Shown here: in pieces, positions 1-15,550 of the stretch
Numbering within the stretch: position 1 is the stretch's first letter
How the letters are laid out: each line of letters starts with the position of its first letter
Assembly (NCBI GenBank): GCA_004335835.1
Contig: RWJK01001843.1
Coordinates: forward strand, 1 to 30,602
From: Scenedesmus sp. ARA3
Taxonomy: Eukaryota > Chlorophyta > Chlorophyceae > Sphaeropleales > Scenedesmaceae
DNA length: 30,602 nucleotides
Direction of reading: 5' to 3'
Position numbers and translations under genes: made by a program
Notes under the pieces: model-generated
Databases searched by the model: none
The model's input: only the letters and a program-made list of their open reading frames with translations
Told to the model about the DNA's origin: nothing

Positions 1-546
1 TGGAGCTTTCTTTGGTGGCGTCTTGTGGCTTGCTATCGAGTTCATACGATATGTGAGCTGAAAAGTAGTTACTTTAATGCGGGGTGTGGGCGCGGTGTGC
101 CCCGCGAGGCCAATATCACGACGGCGAGTGACTCACTCTCGGGTGATAGCTTGCCTTCTCCTGTAACAAGCCTCTCTCTCATTTTTCCGCTCGCAACGTA
201 GTTGCCTGTGCACACCGTGTAACCCCTCTTCTTCTATTTTTTCGCTTTTTCTCACTCATGCTGCGCTGCTTCGCGGAACCAAAGCCGCGAAACAATTGCA
301 TGCATTCAAAGGAACATATTCTGCAGGAACACGCCCTCGCCCAAGCATCCTGATCGGTGGTCACTGCAACATCACCGACACACACCAGATGTGCAGCCCA
401 TTTGTTGCTGAGAAAGCTAGACACCACTCAGCACAACACGCCAGAAACAGCTCAGCTCACCACAAACAAGATGCACATGAGGTAGAGGTCGTGTTGGCAG
501 TGAAACAACTTGCTGCCCTCCCCTGCCGTCCCATCACGCCAACCCA
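1..546. other. 3' flank of the malic enzyme gene
   Basis: No gene recognised. The stretch lies downstream of the malic enzyme stop codon and should contain its 3' UTR. No convincing TGTAA-type poly(A) signal was found on the minus strand. Reading frames here lack family motifs. Confidence 0.4.
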
Positions 547-5894
<5,348 letters not shown>

Positions 5895-6867
5895 TACAAC
5901 AGCACAGCAAGAGGCCAGTGTTGCGCAATTGCACGTACACAACAAACTGGGACAACAGCAGCATGAGACACGTGCTGCTGGTGCTCACACACAAACTGGT
6001 GGCTCAACCAGGCCCATGCAGCATGCACCACCACCTGCTGCTACTGCTGCTGTGTGTGTTGTCTGCTGATTGGTGCCTTCATCGCTGTTGATAACTCCTT
6101 GCAGTTTCACCTTGCAGGATGCCCCGCCTGTGGGTGGCTGGCAGCTGCACCAGCTCTCCCTCCAAACAAGCAGTGGCCGCCTGCTGCTCATTGGCTCCAA
6201 AATAGATACAGCGCCACAAGTCATGCCTTTTAAGCGTGGTTCTGCCTCTGTTAAGTGTCTGCCTCTTGTGGCTTGGCAGTTTGGGAGGGTGCACTGCTGG
6301 CAGCAGCAGCATCTCTGCTGTGTGCTGCACACAGCGCCAACCTTGCACAAATCTGAGCGGCCCAGCTGTTTTGATTCCTTTTCTGTACTAAGTTACAATG
6401 TATGATATCTAGAGCTGTGTTTGGGAGTCCCAGGTTTGACGCACAGAGCTCGATCTGATACCGGTAGCCGTGCCCTGTGCCAGACGCGATCTCGTGCGAA
6501 CAAAACACGTTTCAAGCTACCTACAGTAAAGCATCTGTTCATTAGGCAGACTGATACCGTTACGGTGTCCTGAGTGTCACGGCGCAGCGATTTAGTGCCC
6601 TGCCAGCCTGGTAATGAACCCTAGTGCCAGACTACAGTTTGCTCTTCAGCAACACACACTCAGCCCTAAAATTCAAGTCATGTGTTACAGGTGTCAACCA
6701 GTTGCTTGCCCAGACGCCACAGCCTGCTGTGGTAGGCAGCCGCAGGCTACCTCTGGTCAAGAGTCAACAGCACGATGACCGAACACGTCATATGACGATG
6801 ATGTTGCATATGCTTGCTAATCCACCACGAGCACCACACCCAACGCTCCTAATCCAGGATGCAGTAG
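5895..6867. other. Gap between malic enzyme and pyroglutamyl peptidase
   Basis: Holds the malic enzyme promoter side and the 3' flank of the peptidase gene; both are transcribed leftward. No protein family was recognised. A diverged direct repeat (ctgataccg motif near 6456 and 6551, about 97 nt apart) is present. Confidence 0.4.
6685..6689 (-). terminator. Possible TGTAA poly(A) signal of the peptidase gene
   Basis: TTACA on the plus strand reads TGTAA on the coding strand, about 180 nt past the stop. TGTAA is the usual green-algal poly(A) signal. Position only; no transcript data. Confidence 0.35.
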
Positions 6868-8848
6868 TCAGGCAGCTTCGGTGCGCATGAGCTGCTTGCT
6901 GATGCTGTCCAGCAGGGCCAGGAGGAACTGCTGCTGCTTCTCCTCAGGCACAGCTTCAAACGACGGCACATGCACAAACAGTGAGTAGCATGGAGTGCCC
7001 TCACATGCATCAGCTTGCTGCTGCTGCTGCTGCTGCTGAGCTGCTTGTGAACTGCCTGCATCGCTGCTGCCTGCATCACTGCTATTGCCTGCTGCTGCTA
7101 AGCTGCCCTCTTCCTGCTTGTCAGCTGCGTCTGCAGCCATACAGCTGCTGCTACTGCTGCTGCCGCTGCTGCCACCTGCTGCTGCATCTTGCTGGCTGCG
7201 GCTGAGTGTGTGGGTGAGCTGCAAGCTCTTGTGGTAGATGTAGTTGCACACAAACCTGCGGCAGCATGGGCGGGATGAAATGGTGACGGGGAATGCTTAG
7301 TTCGCACCGCTTGTGGTGCTTTGCTTGGTGTTGCTGATGTACGCAGGAACTGCTGCCAATGTGCAAGTTGTCATCTCTTCATCCCAAGTGTCCATGCCAG
7401 CTGACTAGGCACATAGCCGCTCACAGCTGTCGCATCTTCTGAACAGCCGCACCGCCACTGCGCACCGCGCACCTGCCGGCATCACGTGACACGTGGCAGT
7501 CAAACCCAGCGCCGTGAAGCTCCTGCGCCAGCTGCTGCACTGGCAGCGCGGTGCTGCGCACGCTGCTGAGACCCAGCCCCTGGCCCTGCTCTATCACCAG
7601 GCCACTCGGCTGCCAGCCAGCCTCGTCAGGGCACCTGCAGGCACATATACAGCAGTGCAGCACCTTGCTTTGGAAGCAGGCAAACTTGCAGGAAGTCAGC
7701 GCAGAAGTGCGCAACAGATGTCCCTGGGTTGAGCTGCTGCTTTGGTGTGATGCCGCTGGCCCTTTGTCAACTTTCTGGAGGCAGCGAAGGCAGCACAGAC
7801 CCGACTGACATGTGTAGCTAGTTGCTGTTGCTGCTGCTGTGCCAGCAAACCATGCGTATGACATGGACATGCTTGCCTGTGCACTGTACAATGTGGCGCA
7901 CCTGAAGGTGGCATTGTTGAATGCTTGCAGCTCGAGGTTCAGGCAAATGCGCTGCAAACGCAGCAGCAGCAACACAGCAAAAACGCGGAAGGCGGCACAG
8001 CTCAAGCCAAGCAAGCCAGGATGAGGTGGGGAGAAGGGGCAGCAGTGTTCGCTGCCACGTGTTAGCTGCTGGTGAGGGGCTGACGCGTTCTTGCAAGGAG
8101 TTCATCCATGCAGCGAAAAGTGAGTGCTGCAAGAGTGCGCCGCTGGCAGCTGCTTGCACGTCCCAGCACAGTGTTGGTCTGCCAGCATGCAAGCATGTTG
8201 CAGAGAGCACCATGTGCTGAGGCTCCGCTGTCAAAAAAGTAAGTAGATATTGCCAGGCAGTGATGCTAGGGGACACAAGTTGGTGCTGACTGCCGTGCGC
8301 AGCTTTCACAGCCTTGCAACCGAAGCAACTGTCCAAAAGCATGTTCCTGCAGCTGTTGCAAACCCCAGCACAGTTCAGTGGAGCAGGCGGTGCCATGGTG
8401 CGACTGCTGTGGTCATGCATGTTGCGTATCAAAAGTATCATGATCTTGTTTCTGAGCAGATTCAATGTGTAGTTCCAGCAGGCTGCAGCACTGGTCTGCC
8501 GCTCACCTGGTTATCGACTCCCAGGTGCAGCAGCACCACCGGTTGCTTGCCAGCTGCGCTGCATGCAGCCTGCAGCAGCGCAGCCTGTTCTTCGAGGAAC
8601 TTGCAGACTGCTGTAGCTGACACCTCCAGCACGGTGCAGCTTAGAATTCTGTAGGCTTCTTGCTGCTCCTCTGCTGCTGATGCTGCTTCAGCATCTGTTG
8701 ATGATGCATGCGTAGCAGTGGCCTGTGGGGTGATGGTGCTGCCACGAGCACGCTGCTTTTGGTCCAGCCATTCCACCAGGACCTGTGTAGGATTACGTTT
8801 GACGCCGTGAAACTCACCAAAGCCAGTCACAACGAAGTGCACAGCCAT
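6868..8848 (-). CDS. Pyroglutamyl-peptidase I (peptidase C15), 4 exons, 313 aa
   Basis: Removes N-terminal pyroglutamate from peptides; the family is normally cytosolic. Exons: 8507-8848, 7902-7951, 7473-7634, 6868-7255, total 942 nt with consistent phases. ATG at 8848 gives MAVHFVVTGFGEF, the family start motif. HLGV (exon 1 end) joins to LNLELQAFNNATFRCPDEAG, placing the catalytic Glu at about 121. DAGRFVCNYIYHKSL holds the catalytic Cys at about 188, and LFVHVPSF the His at about 280. The family is usually 200-220 aa. The excess is mainly a Ser/Ala/Gln run (about 204-272) encoded by CAG/CTG repeats, inserted exactly between the catalytic Cys and His, plus a smaller insert in exon 1. All three catalytic residues are kept, so the enzyme is probably active. 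It is divergent from SirB1, about 320 bp away. Confidence 0.88.
7018..7188 (-). repeat. CAG/CTG-coded low-complexity insert in the peptidase
   Basis: Runs of Gln (8), Ser and Ala between the catalytic Cys and His of pyroglutamyl peptidase. No known member needs a segment here. Confidence 0.8.
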
Positions 8849-9171
8849 GCTGCTGTGAGTTGTACAGCAATGCTTGGCAGCAGCTGGCTTGGATGGCAGT
8901 TTTCGGAGCGATAACTATGACTGATGAGCCAACGTTCGGTTATAAAGCGTTGATGTGTCCTGGCTGAGGGCCTCGGTTGCATCTAACAGCACGTTTTGCT
9001 CAGTGAGTTGTCATGCAGCAAGTTTGAATGTCTTGATGCAAACTAATTGCAACCTGTTCAGTGTGGTCCGTGTTGCTCAATTGTTTCAGGGAAGAAGCAC
9101 GTTGTTTGTAGTACCGGTTCCTTCCCACATTGACAGCAGAGCTCCACTTGACGAGCATCTATCTCGCGAAC
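8849..9171. promoter_or_regulatory. Shared divergent promoter region
   Basis: The 323 bp between the start codons of the peptidase (leftward) and the SirB1-like gene (rightward) must serve both. A TATAAA sits at 8941-8946 on the plus strand, suitably placed for the rightward gene if its 5' UTR is about 200 nt. Confidence 0.5.
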
Positions 9172-10508
9172 ATGCAGCTCTACAGTACGATCAAACGCTA
9201 TAGGCCTGCAGCACCTGCCAGGCAGACTTTCCCAGCAGTTATACTTCGTGCTTCCCTCCATCGCGTACAGGCCGTGAGCCAGCCCAGCAACGCTGCCGAA
9301 GTGAGCTTGATTTTTGTGCTGGTTGCAGTTTTGCAGCAATGCTGCTTGATCGACGTTCCCAATGCGCATCCTCCCTCAGCACCGACACCTACTGTACACT
9401 GTCCTCATCCGACATTGTGCTCTTCCTCCACAGGTTGTGTCCTGGGCCAAGCAACAGTTCCTGCAAGAGGTCGGGAAGCCTGATGGTGCAATTGGCCTTG
9501 CTAAAACCTGCCTGGTCATGGCTCTGGAGGAGGAAGCAGTGGGGCAGCTGCACTTGGTGGGCCGGCAACCCCGGTGCGTGTCGCCTGGAGCATGTGCAGC
9601 CCTACCCTATTTCAACATTGCACAGTCATATATGCTGAAAATTCCTGGACCTATCGGCTAGATCTGCTGGCCCAGGGCTGCGCAGGATCAAGGACGGGCT
9701 GCGCGTGTCAGCAGTAGGATGGCAGCTGCCACTGCAGTGGCCAGCATGCTGTTGCTTATTGTTGTAAAATGCGTGCACAGCTGGGCACTGCACATGAACG
9801 CCAGGCCAGAGCCTCACTGTGGCCGACCTGTTCACTGGATTGGTCGGTGCGTTCGGCTCAAATGATAGTGTTCTGTGTGGTATGACTCCCTCTGCTTGCA
9901 GGACTGGTGCCACTGCTGCCACATGGAGCCTGCAGCGCCTGGATGCGTTAGCAGCTGACGTCATTGACGTGCTGCAGCAAGAGCACCCACAGACACTCAT
10001 ACCAGCCGACAGTGACAGCAGCAGCAGCAGCACCAAACCTGCTGCCGCACGCCCCCGCGTCCTAGGGAACAAAGTCCCTATGCAAGTGCTGGGAGCCGTG
10101 AACAGCGTGCTGTTTGGCCGGCAAGGCTATGCTGCATGCAACCGCTACGGCACCCCGAGCGACAGCCAGCTTGCTACTGTGCTGGAGAGCGGCCCTGGCA
10201 GCTGCGCAGCGCTGACTGTGCTGTACCTGGAGGTGAGGCTCAGCGGTGGTTTGGTGACAACTTGCAGCCAAAGTAACAAGGCTTGTCAGCGCAGCACCGC
10301 TGTGTTTATTGTGCTGTACCTGGAGGTGAGGCTGTTGCTGATTCTTTACAACTTGCAGCACACGCATCAAGTGCAGCCGGCGCAGTGCCCCTCTACCTAC
10401 TGCAGCATCGGCAGCAGCAGCAGCAGCATGTGGCTCTTCCACCAGGCACACACAGCCATCATGCACTGCCCAGCATCCCGAGCTAGGCATGGCATTTACA
10501 TGCATACC

Positions 10509-10597
<89 letters not shown>

Positions 10598-11751
10598 AGG
10601 TGTGCAGCCGGCTGGACCTTCCGCTGGGATTCAAGGTGCTTGAGGGCGGCCGCTACTGCCTGGCGTGGCCCAGGGGCGAGGAGGGGCAGCAGCACCCGCT
10701 GACCGCTGCTGGCGAGGCCTGCGTGCTTGACGTGTACGGCAAAGGTGCACTGCTCACAGTCAAAGAGGTGAGCAGGACGTGCGGCTGCTGCTGCTGCGCA
10801 GGGGTATGGTAGTGTTGAGTTCTTTCGGCTTGTCGTACAGCCTCTTGTGTAAGGCCAGCGGCAGTTTGCAGCAGCGTCGTTATTGTGCAAGGCCAGTGGC
10901 ACAGCTTAGGGTGTTGAGCATCTTCAAGTACAGGGCAGCAGACCAGAGAAATTAAGGACGCTGCAAGCACGCAGCATTTGCAACCTCTGGTGGCTTTCAA
11001 CCTCACATGACGGGGTGGACATTGGAGCTGTCCATGCTGCTGCTGCTGCTGCTGCTTCTGCTGCAGGCCACTGAGCTGTTTGCTGTCACCTCCGAGGAGC
11101 TCTTTGCTGGCAGCAGCCGCCGCGAGCTGCTGGCAGCGCTGCTGGCAGAGCAGCAGCACGCATACTGGTGCGCAGCCATTGGCTGCAGCCCCCAGCCCGC
11201 CTTCATGACGCAGCTGTCAGCAGCAAGCGCGGTGAAGCAGCATGTGCGGCAGCTGAATGGCTTGAGCATTGAGCGGGCCACGGCTGCTGCGGAGAAGCGT
11301 GCGGCGCTGCTGCCGGGGGACCTGCAGGTTCAGCTGGAGCTGGCGCTGCTGTGCTACTTCAGCGGCAGGTGAGGCCTGCTGCTGCTTGAAGCAACGGATT
11401 GATCTGGCAGCGGCTTTTGTGTGTAGTTATGGTGCCAGTGTTGCTCTAATATATGTTTCACGGCAGGTGAGGCAGGTGATGCTACTGCATGAACCAAAGC
11501 TGATCTGGCAGCGGCTTAGGTGAAGTCGGCGGTGGCAGTGGTGATGCTGCTGATATTGAGTCATCAGGCAGGAGTTGTGCCACTCACTGATCTGTGTTCG
11601 GGCTGCAACCTGCAAGTAACATGTGACGAGGCTTTTCTGTGTCGCCGATACTGCTGCTGCTGCTGCAGGTACGAGGATGCCTGGCTGGAGCTGGGTAGCT
11701 ACCTGGAGGCAGTGCGCTGCGCAGCCGCCACAGACAGCACAGCTGCAGCAG

Positions 11752-11782
<31 letters not shown>

Positions 11783-11996
11783 CGTACCAGTGGCAGCTGG
11801 CGTGGCACCTGCAGCACCCTCCGCTGCTGCACAGCGGGCAGCAACTGCTACAGCCACTGCTGGCGCTGGCAGTGATGCGGATGAGGTTGTCGCAAAGGGC
11901 ATGGAGGCGTATGGTGGGCTGGTGGATGACGATGTGATGCTGCTGTTCGAGAAGCTGCAGCTGGAGCTGATGCTGGGCGGCGCTGACGTGGCGTGA
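9172..11996 (+). CDS. SirB1/transglutaminase-like protein with C-terminal helical repeat, 6 exons, about 465 aa
   Basis: Exons: 9172-9300, 9434-9573, 9902-10232, 10600-10767, 11067-11368, 11669-11996 (1398 nt, phases agree). The core resembles the SirB1 N-terminal transglutaminase-like domain: LAKTCLVMALEEEAV, RLDALAADVIDVLQ, VNSVLFGRQGY, then GSCAALTVLYLE and LDLPLGFKVLEGGRYCLAW. The C-terminal part (ALLCYFSGRYEDAWLELGSYLE) looks like a tetratricopeptide-type helical pair, as is common in this family. The exact biochemical role of the family is not established. The first 43 residues are basic and could be a targeting leader; an additional upstream exon cannot be excluded. The C-terminus has a long Ala run. 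Introns 3, 4 and 5 end in CTG tracts. Introns 3 and 5 carry echoes of the preceding exon end. Confidence 0.82.
10205..10335 (+). repeat. Echo of SirB1 exon 3 3' edge and donor
   Basis: The string gtgctgtacctggaggtgag spans the exon 3 end (VLYLE) and its donor at 10233. It recurs exactly 92 nt later at 10311. Neighbouring motifs (cagcgc before it, acaacttgcagc after it) also recur. Confidence 0.9.
10508..10599 (+). repeat. (CTG)n microsatellite ending at an acceptor
   Basis: About 30 uninterrupted CTG triplets that end directly in CAG, the acceptor of SirB1 exon 4. The run is translatable as poly-Leu, poly-Ala or poly-Cys, but it is intronic by the exon model. Confidence 0.95.
11361..11520 (+). 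repeat. Echo of SirB1 exon 5 3' edge and donor
   Basis: The exon 5 end and donor (cggcaggtgaggc at 11364) recur at 11461. The downstream motif gatctggcagcggctt recurs at about 11401 and 11503. The period is roughly 97-102 nt. Confidence 0.85.
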
Positions 11997-12045
11997 TAAG
12001 GCGCTGATGTGGCATGATGGCGCTGATGGGGCATGATGAGGCGCT
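11975..12045. repeat. Tandem repeat running over the SirB1 stop codon
   Basis: Three to four imperfect 19-22 bp units built on ggcgctgacgtggcgtgat begin in the last codons (GADVA stop) and continue into the 3' UTR. Another unit lies near 12113. Confidence 0.7.
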
Positions 12046-12058
12046 TACGTGCTGCTGC

Positions 12059-12081
12059 CAGAGGTTTCTCAGCAACCTCTG
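12059..12081. terminator. Hairpin between convergent genes
   Basis: Perfect 8-bp inverted repeat CAGAGGTT / AACCTCTG with a 7-nt loop, in the 158 bp between the SirB1 stop and the stop of the convergent minus-strand gene. It may form an RNA hairpin in either 3' UTR. Function is inferred. Confidence 0.4.
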
Positions 12082-12154
12082 AGTCAGCGCCAAATGTGGG
12101 ACGTGGCGTGATGGCGCTGACGTGGCGGGAGGCGTGAGGCTGCTTGTCGTCATG

Positions 12155-12567
12155 TTATTGGCGCTGGCGCAGCATGAGCTTGAGTTTTGCCATCCTGCTG
12201 CCTTCACTGCGTGGCGCTGACACGGCTCGAGTAATGCGCCGCACCCCATTGGCCGCCTGGCAGCAGGTTGTTGGCGCTGCTTCGTAGGTGGAAGGTGTTG
12301 CATCAACACAAACTCCACGAGCCATCCCCGCCGTTGCTGACACATTGGCTTGCTTATGCACTGGTGTTGAAGCAACCAAGGACTTGTGAGTTGTGTCGCG
12401 CTTTTGTTGCTGAGGTCGGCATTGTCTGATGTCGCGCTTGCACTTTTGCTGACCTGCAGTTGTAGCTGCTGGATGTAGTTGCTGGGGGCTTGATTATGGC
12501 GCAAGTATTGTGTGCCTGGGTTAGTGTAGGCTGCTGTAGACCTGTTGACGTATTTGTGATACATTGG
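12155..12567 (-). CDS. Unrecognised protein, 3' exons
   Basis: Two adjoining open stretches on the minus strand look coding. One (12454 to at least 12567) encodes MYHKYVNRSTAAYTNP through YIQQLQLQ. The other (12155-12409) encodes QQKRDTTHKSLVASTP and ends RMAKLKLMLRQRQ stop. They join in phase 0 through GT...AG borders, but the gap is only 44 nt, very short for an intron here; a frameshifted pseudogene is the alternative. Amino-acid composition is mixed, unlike the repeat-driven frames nearby. The 5' end is unresolved; coding-like sequence continues upstream around 13275-13480. No family recognised. Confidence 0.4.
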
Positions 12568-13248
12568 CACGTTGCTTAGTTCATTGGCTTTGGCTATGTA
12601 TGATGATGTCACTCATGTGTATGTCCTGTGTACAACACATCACACAAAAACACGTTTGATAGTCGTTTGCAGGATGTTGATTACAGGGAAACAAGGCGCA
12701 CAGCAAAATTTGAATAATGTCAGAGCATTTAAGCTGGCTTGGCGCTGCGATTGACAGCGCCGCCAGTGGTGTGGTTGGTGGCGTGCATGCAGGACGATGG
12801 AGTCAGAGCACCAGCAGAGATGTGGGCGGTCTATCACCTTGGTCCAGCTGTGCATCTAAGCGCCTTGTTGTGGTGCCCAGAAGATTGTGTTCGTGTCCTT
12901 TGCACCCAGTGCTCATTCAGCCTTGCACCGCCTGATCATTTTCAGGCCGGACCAGGGTCTGCTGGTGACGTGGGTGATTGCTGGTGAAATGTGCATGGAC
13001 TGCCCATTGCACGGGTTGCATCATGCATGGCGCCCTCAATGGAGCTTGTTCACATGTGCATGGATCGCGCGCACCGTAACTCGTTGCACAACGCAGCACT
13101 AAGTGATGGGCTTGTGATAGCTTCTCAAACGGTGGCGAATAATATGATGGGGCTGTTATCATGCGGGCGTTACAATGGCATAAACACGGCAGCTTTCGCC
13201 TCATCTGACATGCAAGGCAGCGCACACCAGGGCGTGCTGTCACAGTCA
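12568..13248. other. Unassigned stretch
   Basis: Probably intronic or 5' sequence of the unrecognised minus-strand gene. No domain, RNA gene or repeat was recognised. Confidence 0.3.
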
Positions 13249-13494
13249 ACTGCAGGCTCATTGTTGTCTATTACAGATGCTGAGGTGAAGGTGAAGCGGT
13301 TTGTGTCGGATGATGCTTGGGGTTCTGTTAGGTTACTGGTGTCTAGGTTCATTGCTGAATTAATTGAAAAGGCTTGGGGTGTGCGTAATGCTTGCAAACA
13401 CGAGGGTGTAGTTGCCGCTCCATTGGGGCGCGGGGCCGATGGCGTTGATGCTATGGCTTGATGAGTAACATGATGATGAACTGCAGGCTCATTG
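13249..13494 (-). CDS. Possible upstream exon of the unrecognised minus-strand gene
   Basis: An open minus-strand stretch (about 13275-13480) follows a gagcctgcag acceptor and encodes a Ser/Thr/Pro/Asn-rich chain (including PQAFSINSAMNLDTSNLTEP and ASSDTNRFTFTSAS). Codon use looks coding rather than repeat-driven. The acceptor-side motif aactgcaggctcattg (plus-strand sense) occurs twice, 231 nt apart at 13248 and 13479, another possible splice-edge echo. Linkage to the 12155-12567 exons is inferred from strand and position only. Confidence 0.3.
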
Positions 13495-13755
13495 ATCACA
13501 TTGCCGCCTACTCTGCCGCCCGGCAGCAAACTACTGCTGTACCATACTACGTGAACGTGTCACGAACCCATGAACACCAACATCGCCAAAACTTTGCCGC
13601 ACGCGCAGCCGCTTGCAAGCCTACAACCTACTGCAAGGCACAGCAGCCACAGCAGATATCTACAACCACAACAGGCACTGCATAAGATGTGCTGAAATCA
13701 TGCTACAGCAAACTAACCGCAACAAAACTAGATGTTGCACACAGACCAGCCAGCA

Positions 13756-13995
13756 TTACTCTGCTTTATGAAGTTCAACTGCCAGCGGCTTCAGCATGTT
13801 GCGTATTGAGCGGCGCGCCACAGCACTCGGGCTCTTGCCTGGCCCCCTCGCAGCTCTGCTCTGCTGCTTCCCTGCAAGCTCCTGCATCAGCTGCTGCACT
13901 TCTGGATCTTGCACAGCTACCTGCTGCACCTCACCTGCTGCTGCTTCATCCGAGCTGCTATCTCCTGCGCTGCTGCTGCTGCTGCTGCTGCTGAT

Positions 13996-14026
<31 letters not shown>

Positions 14027-15342
14027 GCCTGCTGCAGCTGCCGCACCAAGATCCGCAGCTGCTGCCAGTCCTGGCCCTTGGCTTGCAGCAGGCCGTACAC
14101 CTCGTCAACAACTTCCTGCAAATTGACAACAAGCGGCGCATGCGCAGAAACGCAACACAGAGAGTTTCATAAATCAGCAGCAATGTCGCTCAGCAAGCAC
14201 TGTGATAGGCATGTTCTGCAGTTTACAGACGCCAGAGGCCAGACGCAGTTGCGATCAGTGCAGCGCTCAAGCTGGCAGATGTGTGCACTCTGCCAGATTG
14301 CGGCACACATGAGTTACAGGATGCAGCAGGAAGCTTCATTGCTGCGTGCTTGGCGCACATCTCCAAAGCCAGATGCACAACATCACACACAACATCACAC
14401 AAAAAGCCTGCACGCCTTGTGCCCCGCATCGCCTGCTTACACGGAAAAAATCCAAAGCTAGCCACTCCACTCTCAAAACAGCCATTGCCAGCACTCTCGC
14501 CCCACCTGGTCAGCCTCCAGCAGCCCCTCCATCCACTTGTTACATGTCCCGTATGAATGCTATGCAACCAAGACTATACTGCCGTTACTCAGCCGATTAA
14601 AACTCAAGGCTAGCCACTTCGCTCAAAACGCAGTTAGCGCTGCCTCACCTGGTCACCATCCAGCAGCCCCTGCATCCACAGCTGCAGCTGCTGCTCTACG
14701 TCAGTATCTGTGAACGGCAGGTTGTTGCGCTGCGCAGCGCCCACTGCAGCGATCAGCTTGTCCAGTGCAGCCTCGTCCAGCTCAGCACGCAGCAGCTTGG
14801 CCACCAGGCCCTCCTGGCGGCGACGGCCCTGCAGTCAGCAGGTGCAGCATTGAAAACGCTTGATCAGAGTATTTAAAAGCTTGAAATGATTGATTGAAAT
14901 GTGTATTCATAATGAAACACTGCATCACCCAAACTGTATAATGCATGGACGTCCAGCATCAACGCACGCGGCACAGGCACACCTTGGCGTGCATGTCAGG
15001 ACAGCCTGAGGCCAGCCGTATTGCTAGTGGCTGCAACGCTGCATCAGTAGCTGAGGCGCTGCTGACACAACTGCTGCTTGCCTGGTTTGTTGGGGGTATG
15101 TCCATGGCAATTTTGATCTGCTTGATGTGGTCGCTTGACAGCATGTGTGACACCGCCTGCAGCTGCTTGCCACTGAAGCCACACAGCCCACGCACAAGCA
15201 CGCGCAACTCCTGCTCTGCAAGGTTTAAGAAAAGCAGCAGCCAAGTGAGTCTTAGTATATTACAGAAACGAAAAGTTATTCGAGGGCTGCTGTATGAGCG
15301 GGCATTGTGTCAGCCTGGTGAAGGCACAGCAGACTCCAGGCA

Positions 15343-15380
<38 letters not shown>

Positions 15381-15550
15381 TGCTGGTGCCGCCGGTTGTG
15401 CTTTTCTAATGAGCCGCGCATACGAACAGCAATATAACTAGTAAATTTACCTTGACGCTTTTCTATTGACCTGTTTCGCCTGCCCTGCATAGGCTGCTTT
15501 ACACGCTGGGACTCCGCAAAGTTGAATGAGCACTTCACGACCAGAGGCAT
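13756..15550 (-). CDS. DUF615/DarP (YjgA)-like ribosome-associated protein, 4 exons, about 257 aa
   Basis: Exons: 15451-15550, 15082-15215, 14649-14828, 13756-14115 (774 nt, phases agree). The joined chain has EQELRVLVRGLCGFSGKQLQ, then GRRRQEGLVAKLLRAELDEA. This matches the pattern of the DUF615/DarP family: a Leu-rich helix followed by an RRRQ...GKLLR segment. In bacteria DarP/YjgA acts in late 50S subunit assembly, so an organellar ribosome role is inferred. The C-terminal exon adds a Gln/Ser run and a tail not typical of the bacterial protein. Intron 2 appears to use a GC donor (CAG/GCAAGC). The true N-terminus may lie upstream, since a targeting leader is expected and not seen. Identity rests on short motifs, so it is moderately sure. 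Confidence 0.6.
13978..14036 (-). repeat. CAG/CTG run coding Gln and Ser in the DUF615-like protein
   Basis: Adjacent Gln and Ser homopolymers in the last exon, coded by the same triplet class as the intronic tracts. Confidence 0.8.
14453..14692 (-). repeat. Echo of DUF615-like exon 3 3' edge and donor
   Basis: The end of exon 3 (LWMQGLLDGDQ, donor after 14649) recurs about 143-151 nt downstream in the intron as KWMEGLLEADQ with a GTGGGG donor near 14506. The following intron sequence (gctagccact at 14458 and 14609) is part of the unit. The peptide changes are conservative, suggesting an old duplication or one once under selection. Confidence 0.85.

Noticed and set aside
6420..6620. Possible tRNA gene
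   Set aside because: GGTTTGA-like text is present but no T-arm consensus, acceptor stem or anticodon arm could be drawn. No tRNA was found elsewhere in the window.
9819..10643. Long plus-strand open frame with poly-Ala
   Set aside because: It reads through the exon 3 donor, intron 3 and the (CTG)n tract. Splicing from 10232 to 10600 restores the SirB1-like family sequence.
12991..13461. Plus-strand 156-codon open frame
   Set aside because: It has no ATG start and no family match. The opposite strand has an acceptor and coding-like composition.
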